A DNA stretch of 36,734 bases from a virus. The notes under the pieces were generated by a model. The model was not told where the DNA came from. It did not search any database and was given only the letters and a program-made list of their open reading frames with translations. Each line of letters begins with the position of its first letter. The stretch's first letter is position 1. This document shows positions 28,934 through 36,734 of this stretch, one piece after another. Location of the stretch: IMG/VR virus record IMGVR_UViG_3300024509_000029, positions 1 through 36,734 of that record, one strand, 5' to 3'. Both the position numbers and the translations under genes were made by a program.

Positions 28934-29644
28934 TCAGGCAGCGTCCTTTTTGCGAAGTTCGGTTTTAAGACCGATTGATGCTCGGTAAGCATCCTCTTGA
29001 GGACGGATTGCCCAGGTGTGCTGATGCTTGTATTCCCAGGTTCCAATGTGTCCAATGTGTTTGGACAGGTCATGATCAATATACAACGGAATCTGATTGT
29101 CGCGCAATAACTTGCAAAAGTATATGTCTTCGCCCATGTAACCCTTAGCCGCCACATCCCATGGCGTAGCGAACCACGGCATCTCAATGGCGCGAAACAC
29201 GTTTGTATCAACCATCATCACGCCAGTGCCCACAGCGTCCACTTGTTCAACGCCCGTGTCATGCTCGCCGGTATAGACAGGCACCTTGCGTTGGGTTTCT
29301 GGATCATAGTTCGCCGCCGTCGGCCCCACTGGCATCCGCCTGCGCGGGCAGTTGGCAGCAACAACGAGTAAGTCGCGGTCAAGCAACTGCTTAATCGTAT
29401 CTTGCGGAAAACGCATATCGCTATCGATAAACAGCACCACGTCAGCGTTGTTTTCCATGGCGGTCATGACCAATTCTGAACGCTGGCTTACAAGCAACGT
29501 CCCCTTGGAAATGTTGACGTTTACTGCGTCATTTGGATGGTTCGCCACATGAAACGCCACAGCGTTTACAAGGTCGAACGCAAAGTCTGAATGCACTTCG
29601 TCCCTCGCAGGGACACACACACTAATAATTCGTTTCTTATCCAT
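28934..29644 (-). CDS. glycosyltransferase-like protein within the structural block (236 aa)
   Basis: The N-terminal strand I-I-S-V-C-V-P-A-R-D-E-V and the metal-binding V-V-L-F-I-D-S-D-M-R-F (residues about 68-78) identify a GT-A family 2 enzyme. A later M-G-E-D-I-Y-F-C is the usual acceptor-base region. Its place between the 106-residue protein and the adaptor suggests a virion-linked function, such as glycosylating a structural protein, but this is inferred from position. It overlaps the upstream stop by one base. Confidence 0.78.
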   Translation of the reverse strand: MDKKRIISVCVPARDEVHSDFAFDLVNAVAFHVANHPNDAVNVNISKGTLLVSQRSELVMTAMENNADVVLFIDSDMRFPQDTIKQLLDRDLLVVAANCPRRRMPVGPTAANYDPETQRKVPVYTGEHDTGVEQVDAVGTGVMMVDTNVFRAIEMPWFATPWDVAAKGYMGEDIYFCKLLRDNQIPLYIDHDLSKHIGHIGTWEYKHQHTWAIRPQEDAYRASIGLKTELRKKDAA

Positions 29645-29964
29645 TACACCCTTCCTGGTCGAGTCCTGAAAAATCGGTTATCGGGATCATTGAGCCACTT
29701 CTTGAAATCTTTTTCTGTGCGCGTGATGCCCTTGCTCACCAAGTCCATGTAAATGTTCATGGGGATGGATGCAACCTGTACGCCAAGACCTTCACCGTTC
29801 CACCTGGCGCGCTCGTCAATCGATGCGAACTCTGCCTTATTGGTTTCAACGATAGGTGTTGCGTCTTGAATCGTTTCAATCACCGCTGTGTCTGTGGCCT
29901 CGTCGTAATGCCAAATGCGCGTTAGGCCAAGAAGTGGATCATGCTCGAAAAGTTTTGATTCCAT
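29644..29964 (-). CDS. conserved hypothetical protein downstream of capsid (106 aa)
   Basis: Soluble, mixed fold: H-Y-D-E-A-T-D-T-A-V-I-E-T-I-Q-D at the N-terminus, and N-I-Y-M-D-L-V-S-K-G-I...F-K-K-W-L-N-D-P-D-N-R-F-F-R-T-R-P-G-R-V at the end. The final segment is conserved in podovirus head modules. Its ATG is six bases beyond a strong hairpin, so its expression may be set below that of the capsid gene. Confidence 0.62.
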   Translation of the reverse strand: MESKLFEHDPLLGLTRIWHYDEATDTAVIETIQDATPIVETNKAEFASIDERARWNGEGLGVQVASIPMNIYMDLVSKGITRTEKDFKKWLNDPDNRFFRTRPGRV

Positions 29965-29969
29965 GTGAA

Positions 29970-29993
29970 AACGGGAGCGTTTCCGCCCCCGTT
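29970..29993 (-). terminator. strong GNRA-loop hairpin after the capsid gene
   Basis: On the minus strand AACGGGGGCG and CGCTCCCGTT form a 10-bp stem (one G-U pair) closed by GAAA, followed by TTTTC. It lies between the capsid stop and the next start. It likely protects capsid mRNA and partly terminates transcription so that capsid protein is made in excess. Confidence 0.65.
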
Positions 29994-30005
29994 CCTTGTT
30001 GCTGG

Positions 30006-30965
30006 TTAGGTCGAAAGGTCAGCCGCCAAACCGTGTGCTTTCTCGTTGTAGATGGCAAGGCCATATTCTGCGAGGAGCAAGCGCTTTTCAGCATCGCCAG
30101 TCGTTGCAAGCTCAACTTGCTGGAACGGACGAAGGAAATGCACACCGGCGTAGTCAGGTGACAGTACAAACGCGTCACGATCACGTTGGAACCTATTAGG
30201 CACAATGTTCACTTGGCCGAAGTCTCCGACATATACATCAGCCGCACCAATGATTTGCGCTTGCTTACCAGCAGGCACATCACGATAGCGCGTTGCGATA
30301 CCGTTGAAGCCAGAAACAACTTGCTTGTTCTTGGCACCAACCATCACAATCGAAGGATCGCCGCCTTGTTCCCACACTTTTTGAAGCACATTCTTGAGAA
30401 TGGTTTCAGTGAATGCGCGGGTTACGCCATCGCTGCGATCATCGTTGGGTAGCGTGGTGTAAGAGGGGTCAGCACCGTTCGTACCCTTGTCGGTGTTGGT
30501 CTTGATGAACGCGAGCAACGATCCGGTTTTCTGAGCCGTTGTCGAGTCACCAGCGGATGCTGCCTGGTTAGCCAGCATGATGGTTTCCATATCGCGCTTC
30601 AGTTCAGCCGCACGCTTTGCCAACTGGTAGGCCAATTCTGACTTGCGGCCTGCTTTATTGACAGCTTCAACAGTACCAGAGATCACCACAGTCTTACGGC
30701 TAATCTGTGTGTAATTGGTCAGTTGAACGGTTGGCGTTACAGCGTCATACGTCGAAATGTCATCACCTTGCAGTTGCGCGTTTGCGGTGGTGTTGTCCGC
30801 CAACGTGTCTGTCTGCCACTGGAACAGCGTGTTGCTAGCCGTACCGCGTCCAATGTTGTTCATGAACGGTGTGGTTTCAGGGCTGATGTTGTAAATCTGA
30901 TTGCTCAAATCCTCACGAATACCCTTTGCAGAGTAAGTGAGGAAGGTGTTTGATGCGATAGTCAT
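30006..30965 (-). CDS. major capsid protein, SU10-like family (319 aa)
   Basis: The N-terminal T-T-P-F-M-N-N-I-G-R and F-Q-W-Q-T-D-T-L are the hallmark opening of the SU10-type (DUF5309) HK97-fold capsid proteins. R-K-T-V-V-I-S-G-T-V-E and the C-terminal Y-A-G-V-H-F-L-R-P-F-Q fit the same family. It builds the icosahedral shell on the scaffold encoded just upstream. Start ATG 30965 has AAAGGA eight bases before it. A strong hairpin follows. Confidence 0.85.
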   Translation of the reverse strand: MTIASNTFLTYSAKGIREDLSNQIYNISPETTPFMNNIGRGTASNTLFQWQTDTLADNTTANAQLQGDDISTYDAVTPTVQLTNYTQISRKTVVISGTVEAVNKAGRKSELAYQLAKRAAELKRDMETIMLANQAASAGDSTTAQKTGSLLAFIKTNTDKGTNGADPSYTTLPNDDRSDGVTRAFTETILKNVLQKVWEQGGDPSIVMVGAKNKQVVSGFNGIATRYRDVPAGKQAQIIGAADVYVGDFGQVNIVPNRFQRDRDAFVLSPDYAGVHFLRPFQQVELATTGDAEKRLLLAEYGLAIYNEKAHGLAADLST

Positions 30966-30976
30966 TTGGGTTTCCT

Positions 30977-31993
30977 TTAAATAAGATGTTCAAACAGTTT
31001 GGCAGCGTCACGGACGTTGCCGGTTTTTGCAAGGCGCTGTTTGGCTCGGACTACTTCACTCGTGGAAACTTTGGCGGACTTAGGGTTACCAGGTGCAATG
31101 ACTTTGGACTGCTGTACGGTTGGCGGCTTAGGCTTAATCGTTGCCTGTTTCGCCGTAATCCTGTCGTATAGCATTGCTTTACGAAGTAACTTGACAACGC
31201 GGTGATCAGCCACGCCCTTCAAATCATCTTCCTGAAAGCCTTCCTTCAAACCAAATTCAATCAAAGCCGCCTTTTCGGATTTGGCCGTATCAGCGTTCTT
31301 CCATTCAGGTATGGCCTCCACAAGAAGTTGTGCTTCTTGCTCAAGCCTGGCTTTCATTGATCGTTGCACTTCGGCCTGCTGCAACTGATTCAAGCGTTGG
31401 AGTTCGGCTTGTGATGCTGCCAATTTCTCGTTGCGCTGACGTTGCAACTCGGTTTGCCGCACCCATTCGATTGGATCGTCCCTGTATAGACTCTCCATAT
31501 CAATCGGGTTTTCCTGCTGCTGTTGGATTTGCTGTTGCAAAGCCGTAAGCAATTGAGCGTAAGTTTGCCGCTCTTCACGCACCGCGTTCAGCTCGGCTTC
31601 AGCGGCCTTGCGCTGTTCAGCCAATGCTTGCGTTTTGCGTGTGTAGTCAGCCGTTCGCTGGTAGCCGTTGATCAACTCATTGAGTTCAACCTCTTGTTCT
31701 TTGCCATCAATCTTGACGGTGAACTTTGGTGGCTCGCTGGATTGCTCTGACTCTTGAGCGTCTTCGTCTGACTCGCTCGATGCTTCAACGTCTTCGGACC
31801 CTTCGCCTTGCTCTTCCGCGTCTGTCTCTACATCGCCAACATCATCGGATTCGGCTTGCGCTTCATCCGTTTGCGCCTTGGTTTCTGTTTGTTCTCCGGG
31901 TTCGGCAAACATCGACTCAAAGGCTTTGGCGGCTTCCGCCACCGTCATCCCCGCTGTGCTTTCGCTTTCAACGGTTGCTAAATTCTCACTCAT
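30977..31993 (-). CDS. scaffolding protein (338 aa)
   Basis: A very acidic N-terminal region (residues about 30-90, rich in Glu, Asp, Ser) is followed by a beta-like K-F-T-V-K-I-D-G-K-E-Q and long Gln/Glu-rich coiled coils (about 110-240). The C-terminus is basic (K-I/P-K-P-P-T, V-V-R-A-K-Q-R-L), typical of capsid-binding ends. Position between portal and capsid genes supports an assembly scaffold removed during maturation. Confidence 0.78.
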   Translation of the reverse strand: MSENLATVESESTAGMTVAEAAKAFESMFAEPGEQTETKAQTDEAQAESDDVGDVETDAEEQGEGSEDVEASSESDEDAQESEQSSEPPKFTVKIDGKEQEVELNELINGYQRTADYTRKTQALAEQRKAAEAELNAVREERQTYAQLLTALQQQIQQQQENPIDMESLYRDDPIEWVRQTELQRQRNEKLAASQAELQRLNQLQQAEVQRSMKARLEQEAQLLVEAIPEWKNADTAKSEKAALIEFGLKEGFQEDDLKGVADHRVVKLLRKAMLYDRITAKQATIKPKPPTVQQSKVIAPGNPKSAKVSTSEVVRAKQRLAKTGNVRDAAKLFEHLI

Positions 31994-32006
31994 TTATTGC
32001 GCTCCA

Positions 32007-32267
32007 TCAAGTTTTGGTCAGTTTCCGTTGGCGATCAGCCGCCATACGGGTCAACGTACCGCTAGTAATCACGCTTCCAAAGTAGGTTTGAAGACGTTCC
32101 ATAGACTTGAAGTCATGAAAGATTGCCTCTCGATGTTTGGCATCTTCCGAGTGCGTCCACTCTTCAAACAATGATTCTCTAATCCGCTGCCACGCTTCCT
32201 GATAAAGCGTGGAGTTGATAATTCGTTCGGCTTCCTGTGCGCGTCGTATTTTTTCGTCGTTTGTCAT
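32007..32267 (-). CDS. small helical head-region protein (86 aa)
   Basis: Fully helical and charged (E-K-I-R-R-A-Q-E-A-E-R-I-I-N-S), with aromatic L-Y-Q-E-A-W and I-F-H-D-F-K-S-M-E-R-L. Four-base overlap with the portal gene suggests coupled expression. Possibly an assembly cofactor; not a named family. Confidence 0.6.
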   Translation of the reverse strand: MTNDEKIRRAQEAERIINSTLYQEAWQRIRESLFEEWTHSEDAKHREAIFHDFKSMERLQTYFGSVITSGTLTRMAADRQRKLTKT

Positions 32268-34408
32268 TGCATGGGTTGCGCCGCTGTCACGGCTTGTTGG
32301 GCTTGGTTGATGGCTTGCATTTGCATCCGTTCACGATCCATTGCCACTTTGGCGTCAATCTCTGCCTGTGTTGCCGCCAAGTTGACTTGATACTTTAACT
32401 CCATTTCCTGGCGTTTCAGGATGCCATCTTGCGCTATACGATCACGCTCACGGTCATCAGCGCGGATCATCTTCTCGCGCTCAAGGGCAAGTTCGGCGGC
32501 TTTCTTTTGAATGTCGGCCTGAATCGATTGAATCTGCACTTGCGCCAAGGCTTGCGTTGGATCGGGTTGCGGTGGTTGTTGTGGCGGTGAAAAGTCCATA
32601 GGCAGTTGATTAAAGAACTGCGACGAGTCTTTGTATCCCGCCATCTCAACTAACTTGGTGAGCGTGTTTGCGTACTGACCCATGGTGACTAAGGGATTGT
32701 TTGGCCCAAGTGTTTGGAGCAACTGTTCTTGCTTGCCGGCAATGGCTTGCAAGAATTGAATCTTTTCATCAATGCCGCCCGTACCAAGGCCAACGTTCAC
32801 GCTTACGTCCATCGAGGCATCCCAGCCGCGTGGATCAACTTGCACCCACTGATTGCGCAAACGAATGACGCGTGGCTTGTCTTGATGCTGCGTAATCAAG
32901 CGCAATAAACCCTTAAACAAACGCTTCATGCCGATTTCAGAAAATACACGAGCGATCAATTCAATGTGTTGTTGCGCGGCTTGAACAGTGGCTTGTACCG
33001 CCAACTTAGTCGTGGATTGCAGCGCATCAGCGTTAAGACCCATGGAGGCTTTGGACATGCCAGTGCGTGCCTCTTTCACCTGGTCCATGTATTCCATCAT
33101 CGGGAATGCCTGACCGCCAACGAATGGTGTGGTGAACGGCTGCACCATACCCGGCGCACGCATTCTAATAATGGCGCCATTCTCGTTATTCAGTACGTCG
33201 TCAAGGTTAACCTGGCCTTCAACCACGCCTGTGCGCGGATGAATGGATTGCGCCAATGAATCAAGCATATTGCGCAAAATAACTGACTTGATGCGCTGAA
33301 TGTCCATGGTTACATCAGCCGTGGACATACCAAAAAGTGTATGAGGCTCAGGATCAGGACAGAAATAAGCAAAAGGCACATCATCCGCCGGATCGTTGGC
33401 AACAATCTTGTAGGACGGACCCATGGTGCAAATCTTGCGTAGTTCCGCCACACCATCACCGTCCTGATCAAGCCTTATATAAGATTCTGTATAAAGCACA
33501 CGGCGTTGCGCAGGATTGTTGGCGGACTCGCCAAACATCATTTGTGCTGGATTACGCGCAATGCGCTCAATGTTTGTGTCGAGTTCGTCCTCGCCCGTAT
33601 TGGACTCAACCAACTCTTGGTCATAGCCCATGGCAACAAGTTCAGACACGGTGGCAAGTTTCCTATGCGCCACAATGTCTGCGTCTTCGAGCGTTCGCGC
33701 TCTACGGTCAACGATAAATTCTTCAGGTGCAAGGCTTTCGACGCGGAAACGCTTGGTGATGACTTTGCGGCTCACGGTTACGTCGTGAATCATCACGGTT
33801 GGCGTCAATTGCTGGCCGCTTAATGGATCAATTACGGGCGGCGGTGCTGAAGGGTCTTCGGCAGACATTAAGTCAACCATCTCAACGCCTTCCTGACCAA
33901 GAATCAACGATAGTTGCGCGTCATCAAGGCCCGTGTAGTTTTCATTCTTAATTTCAATGTGCTCATCAACCCACCACTTGCAAACACCTGTCTTGCGTAC
34001 CAAGGCATCTTTGAAGATGGAGTGAAACAGCACAAAGCCATTGTTGTCTTCGTTCAGGATATAGCGCACATAATCTGTGGCTTGCTCTGCCATCGGCGCA
34101 TCTTCCATGCTGCGCGGTACATACTGAACAACGTTTTCGGATGAGAAGAAAATGCGCATAAGGCTTGGCAAAATGGCCTGCACTGTGTCGCGCACATCCA
34201 TTGATACAACCTGGCTGCGCCCCTCTTCTTCATCGCCAAATGGATCGCCAAAATAGTATTCCGTGGCGCGGGCGCGAAGATTGCCAATTTCTAAGTCAAT
34301 GAAATTGGTAGCGTCAACGAGTTCAGCCGCAACAATGGCTTGAACTTCAGTCTCGTCCATAGGTTCGCCGGACTTGACGCCGGTAGCAAGGTTCATTTCA
34401 ACGTCCAT
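32264..34408 (-). CDS. portal protein, P22-like (714 aa)
   Basis: It forms the dodecameric channel through which terL pumps DNA. Typical regions include A-R-A-T-E-Y-Y-F-G-D (about residue 47), D-V-R-D-T-V-Q-A-I-L-P (about 72), R-V-E-S-L-A-P-E-E-F-I-V-D-R-R-A (about 223) and V-P-F-A-Y-F-C-P-D-P-E-P-H. The last 130 residues are a Gln/Glu-rich coiled coil (E-K-M-I-R-A-D-D-R-E-R-D-R), which would extend as a barrel. Size fits the long P22-type portals. Confidence 0.9.
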   Translation of the reverse strand: MDVEMNLATGVKSGEPMDETEVQAIVAAELVDATNFIDLEIGNLRARATEYYFGDPFGDEEEGRSQVVSMDVRDTVQAILPSLMRIFFSSENVVQYVPRSMEDAPMAEQATDYVRYILNEDNNGFVLFHSIFKDALVRKTGVCKWWVDEHIEIKNENYTGLDDAQLSLILGQEGVEMVDLMSAEDPSAPPPVIDPLSGQQLTPTVMIHDVTVSRKVITKRFRVESLAPEEFIVDRRARTLEDADIVAHRKLATVSELVAMGYDQELVESNTGEDELDTNIERIARNPAQMMFGESANNPAQRRVLYTESYIRLDQDGDGVAELRKICTMGPSYKIVANDPADDVPFAYFCPDPEPHTLFGMSTADVTMDIQRIKSVILRNMLDSLAQSIHPRTGVVEGQVNLDDVLNNENGAIIRMRAPGMVQPFTTPFVGGQAFPMMEYMDQVKEARTGMSKASMGLNADALQSTTKLAVQATVQAAQQHIELIARVFSEIGMKRLFKGLLRLITQHQDKPRVIRLRNQWVQVDPRGWDASMDVSVNVGLGTGGIDEKIQFLQAIAGKQEQLLQTLGPNNPLVTMGQYANTLTKLVEMAGYKDSSQFFNQLPMDFSPPQQPPQPDPTQALAQVQIQSIQADIQKKAAELALEREKMIRADDRERDRIAQDGILKRQEMELKYQVNLAATQAEIDAKVAMDRERMQMQAINQAQQAVTAAQPMQ

Positions 34409-34708
34409 TTACTTACCCTTATTTCTTGCGCTAATGGCTTTGGCTTTTGCTCGTGCATCGGCTTTGCTTGATGCACCCCAAGCCTTTAGGCTTAACAAAA
34501 GTCTCGTTGGTTCGCCATTTTTGTATTCTGGACCGGGCATGTTGCCCATTCTCGCAAGAAAGCTGGCGCGTCTTGGGTTATCTCCAGACTTCACAGGCGC
34601 TTTTAACGTGCCGCCCGTTTCTGCTTTGTACGATGCGCGGCCTTTGGCGTTCAATCCACCACTTGGACTTTGGCCTTCTTTACGCTGCCACGCTGGCGTT
34701 TTCATCAA
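34409..34708 (-). CDS. DUF6321-like basic protein (99 aa)
   Basis: The pattern W-Q-R-K-E-G-Q-S-P-S-G-G-L-N, T-G-G-T-L-K-A-P-V-K-S-G-D-N-P-R-R and L-S-L-K-A-W-G matches DUF6321, a recurrent small phage protein placed beside portal genes. It is very basic, so DNA or head binding is likely. The stop lies directly before the portal start. Confidence 0.65.
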   Translation of the reverse strand: MMKTPAWQRKEGQSPSGGLNAKGRASYKAETGGTLKAPVKSGDNPRRASFLARMGNMPGPEYKNGEPTRLLLSLKAWGASSKADARAKAKAISARNKGK

Positions 34709-35199
34709 TCTTCCTCACGCATAAAGTTAACGCGCTGAAACTCAACGGCTTCGCGCTGGCGGCGTGAGTTCGCCATTGATGTAATAGGTCCACCAACCAA
34801 CCAGGCGTCGCATGTGCGTGCCGCTGCACATTTAAAGTGAAATAGTTCGCAGTAACCAAGATCGGCGGCATCTTGCACCGCCATCTCTAAGTCTTCGTTG
34901 TCTTCGATTTCGCCTTCTTCGTATGATTCGCCGCTTTCCTCTTCACCCTCTTCGCTTCCACCCTCCATACCACCTGTAATGCACTCAATCATTTCAGGCG
35001 TTTGGATGAAGGCTGCGCAGTTACCGCAACGCATCGACTTAGCTTGCGCTAAGTCCGTGTTCCACGTTTCGGCTTTGGCGTCCCAAAATTCACGGTTAGG
35101 CAATTCAGGGTTGGCAGGACCGTAACCTACATTGGCAAACGCCCAATTGCGATGCTTTAAGTTCGCAACCGGGTCTTTGGTTTCAATAGGGCATTCCAT
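34705..35199 (-). CDS. Cys-rich acidic structural-region protein (164 aa)
   Basis: Cys residues occur as C-G-N-C and C-E-L-F-H-F-K-C-A-A-A-R-T-C, separated by an acidic segment (E-E-G-E-E-E-S-G-E). They could bind zinc or an iron-sulfur cluster. The C-terminus is basic. The start ATG 35199 makes a TGATG overlap with the DUF6496 gene. Function unknown. Confidence 0.6.
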   Translation of the reverse strand: MECPIETKDPVANLKHRNWAFANVGYGPANPELPNREFWDAKAETWNTDLAQAKSMRCGNCAAFIQTPEMIECITGGMEGGSEEGEEESGESYEEGEIEDNEDLEMAVQDAADLGYCELFHFKCAAARTCDAWLVGGPITSMANSRRQREAVEFQRVNFMREED

Positions 35200-35360
35200 C
35201 ACTTTTTCTTCGCTTTACCGGCTTCAGACAGCGCAATGGCTATGGCCTGCTTAGGGTTTGTCACTTCCGGCCCTTTCTTGCTACCGGAATGCAACTTGCC
35301 CGCCTTGTACTCGCGCATAACTTTGGAGATTTTCTTCTCGGCTTTGGTCTTTTTCATCAT
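35199..35360 (-). CDS. DUF6496-like small basic protein (53 aa)
   Basis: A short gene recognised from the pattern I-S-K-V-M-R-E-Y-K-A-G-K-L-H-S-G-S-K-K-G-P and N-P-K-Q-A-I-A-I-A-L-S-E-A, which matches DUF6496. Tandem ATGs at 35360 and 35357 overlap the upstream stop (ATGATG), and the TGA overlaps the next ATG. It is Lys-rich and may bind DNA or the head. Confidence 0.72.
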   Translation of the reverse strand: MMKKTKAEKKISKVMREYKAGKLHSGSKKGPEVTNPKQAIAIALSEAGKAKKK

Positions 35361-35689
35361 GATGGCAGTATGTCCGTCATAGAAACACGCATAGTGTGGT
35401 TTTGCTCTGCAACGACAGCCACTTTATCGCCAGCCGAAACGGTAATATAAACCACCGTATTAGCAGGAATGATCGGTGATAACTCGGATGCCGTTGGATT
35501 GCTTCCTACCTCAAAATGACAGTGATAACCGGCATTTGATCCGTTGGCAATCCGCATCAGCGTCACACCAGTGCCAGCGGCGTGCGATTGCTGGCTTACA
35601 TCGGATGTGGTGATGTTGGTGTTTGCACCAAGCCTTCCGACAATCTCAGGCCACAAATGCCCGGCTGAATCGCGTACTTGCTTGCTCAT
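35357..35689 (-). CDS. beta-rich hypothetical head protein (110 aa)
   Basis: Mostly strands and small residues (V-T-L-M-R-I-A-N-G-S-N-A-G-Y-H-C-H-F-E-V-G, V-V-Y-I-T-V-S-A-G-D-K-V-A-V-V), compatible with an immunoglobulin- or jelly-roll-like decoration protein. No family recognised. Overlaps neighbours by ATGA-type junctions. Confidence 0.55.
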   Translation of the reverse strand: MSKQVRDSAGHLWPEIVGRLGANTNITTSDVSQQSHAAGTGVTLMRIANGSNAGYHCHFEVGSNPTASELSPIIPANTVVYITVSAGDKVAVVAEQNHTMRVSMTDILPS

Positions 35690-35850
35690 TTCTTGGACCT
35701 TGCAGCACGCATATTGTCAACGAGGTTTGGGTAGGGTCTTCCAGCGGATTTCGCCATGGCCTTAGCACTGGCTTTTTCCTTCTTGGATAACGGTTCGCTT
35801 TTGCCCAACGACTTCGGACGCGCTTTATCCCACACTGGCTTGGCTTTCAT
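35686..35850 (-). CDS. small Lys-rich protein (54 aa)
   Basis: Short gene with ATG 35850 and AGGGG seven bases upstream; its TGA overlaps the next ATG. Sequence includes P-K-S-L-G-K-S-E-P-L-S-K-K-E-K and A-G-R-P-Y-P-N-L-V-D-N-M-R-A-A-R, a pattern I have seen in small phage proteins next to portal modules. On the mRNA the GGGG of its ribosome-binding site can pair with a CCCC five bases upstream (35858-35870), which could mask translation. Confidence 0.68.
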   Translation of the reverse strand: MKAKPVWDKARPKSLGKSEPLSKKEKASAKAMAKSAGRPYPNLVDNMRAARSKK

Positions 35851-35893
35851 GGCACTACCCCTATTTGGGGGCAGACACTAGCACATTCGCGCA

Positions 35894-36734
35894 TCAATGT
35901 GCAAGATTCATGCGCAACGCGTGGTAATCCTGAAGAAACCCGCTCATGCTGGCAAGTTTGTTAAACGCCATGTCTGCTGACAAACGCGAGTGAAATAAAC
36001 GCAACTGCGGCCTGCACTCCATCTCAGCCCAGTAAGTCTGCAAAACCGTACGCCCCCAGTCTTCAGCCGTGACTCGGTTAATGTTTCCGCCAAGGTATTC
36101 GTAGCGCATGAACATTTCCCAATCCACAATCCCTAATGTGTGGCGCGGGTTGTCTTTATTGGAGTCTTGGTTCGCGTGCAAACGAAACGCCCCCAGGTGC
36201 GCCCCACCACCTACCGCCGGCCCGTGGCGCGTGGCTTCCAGATACGAAGTCACGTCACCCAAATAATGCCTCGGTGCCAACTCGCCAAGTGGCGCGTAGG
36301 TCATGGTGAATGCGCATTTGGATCGGTCCATCATGACAAACGAAGGCTCACCAATAAAGTTCTTGTGCATCGCCATCAAACGCAGAATGTTCTCGCGTGA
36401 TGACTTCATCAGTTCATCTTGATCGATAAAACCTGGTGCGCGAAGAAAACGCCCGGCACCGTCAATCCAATGGCGTTGATGCCAAAACATCACGGCGTCG
36501 CGGTGATGGTCCGCCAAATCGACCAAGTAGGACGTTGAAGATGGATAAATCACATCATCGTCATACACAAAGCGCACTAAGTCGGAATCTGCCTGATCCC
36601 AAAGGTAGGCGTAATGCGCCACTTGATCGCCAGGACAGATAAGGTGCGTGTCAATGACTTCAAAGTCATAGCGTTGCGCCATATCGTTGATCATGTGGTG
36701 GTCATTCTCATCAGGACTGTGATTGCCAATGATG
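35894..36734 (-). CDS. family 2 glycosyltransferase, main part (continues at the left end of the window)
   Basis: Continuation of the gene that begins at 234 near the left edge; joined length 312 residues. The metal-binding motif is V-R-F-V-Y-D-D-D-V-I-Y, followed by S-Y-L-V-D-L-A-D-H-H. The latter half is acceptor-side, with H-R-D-A-V-M-F-W-H-Q-R-H-W-I-D-G and H-L-G-A-F-R-L-H. Read only from the right end it would wrongly appear to start at the internal methionine at 36694. The gene lies between the packaging and head modules. Confidence 0.87.
   Translation of the reverse strand, partial: IIGNHSPDENDHHMINDMAQRYDFEVIDTHLICPGDQVAHYAYLWDQADSDLVRFVYDDDVIYPSSTSYLVDLADHHRDAVMFWHQRHWIDGAGRFLRAPGFIDQDELMKSSRENILRLMAMHKNFIGEPSFVMMDRSKCAFTMTYAPLGELAPRHYLGDVTSYLEATRHGPAVGGGAHLGAFRLHANQDSNKDNPRHTLGIVDWEMFMRYEYLGGNINRVTAEDWGRTVLQTYWAEMECRPQLRLFHSRLSADMAFNKLASMSGFLQDYHALRMNLAH
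36609..36734. repeat. terminal overlap showing circular closure (right copy)
   Basis: Exact copy of bases 11-136. It is 126 bases long, which fits assembly overlap of a circular or circularly permuted genome better than biological terminal repeats, but the sequence alone cannot prove which. Confidence 0.9.

Noticed and set aside
35881-35902. Hairpin GCACATT/AATGTGC at the end of the glycosyltransferase gene
   Set aside because: The stem overlaps the stop codon and lacks a T-run on the transcribed side, so it is not supported as a terminator.

Overview
The window is a complete or nearly complete tailed-phage genome. Bases 11-136 recur exactly at 36609-36734, so the sequence closes into a circle of about 36,598 bp. 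Every supported gene lies on the minus strand, so transcription runs from high to low coordinates and continues through the closure point. The gene content (714-residue P22-type portal, SU10-like major capsid protein and adaptor, several internal virion proteins, no tail tape measure or sheath) points to a short-tailed podovirus. Similar layouts occur in uncultured freshwater and marine podoviruses of Gram-negative bacteria. The host cannot be read from the sequence; a freshwater proteobacterium is my inference. No RNA polymerase or DNA polymerase gene is visible, so the phage probably relies on host polymerases.

Early/middle region, in transcription order (15702 down to about 3561). It opens just after a clear terminator (15760-15786) with a palindromic operator-like site at 15729-15747. 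Then come a RuvC-like resolvase, small proteins, two glycosyltransferases, a GNAT acetyltransferase, an HNH endonuclease, a DUF2800 RecB/Cas4-like nuclease and an unknown protein with an acidic tail. A second terminator (10342-10368) follows. Next are a short DegT/DnrJ sugar aminotransferase, two related small proteins, a NeuD/PglD-type sugar acyltransferase, and an unusual locus where a cytosine-5 methyltransferase is divided between two heavily overlapping frames with an HNH gene in the third frame. After this come a primase-helicase and a cluster of about ten TTCGGACGC iterons that is the best candidate origin.

Packaging region (4145 down to 1). The small terminase is followed by a 290-bp non-coding stretch, a 27-residue membrane peptide, a small serine recombinase and the large terminase. 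Five short genes and a glycosyltransferase gene that spans the closure point follow.

Structural and lysis region (36734 down to 15835). The order is glycosyltransferase, small basic and Cys-rich proteins, portal, scaffold, major capsid protein, another glycosyltransferase, adaptor, tail proteins, a tail fibre with six 47-residue repeats, a four-gene lysis cassette, a hub-like protein, a Pro/Thr-linked repeat protein, a GNAT-like protein, a virion protein ending in a peptidase S74 chaperone, and two large internal virion proteins.

The most interesting points are the triple-frame methyltransferase/HNH locus, the iteron origin, the membrane peptide-recombinase pair placed between the terminase genes, the sugar-modification genes, and a strongly enriched heptamer TTGGCGG. 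Four small genes that are easy to overlook (27, 53, 54 and 56 residues) are annotated with their start evidence.
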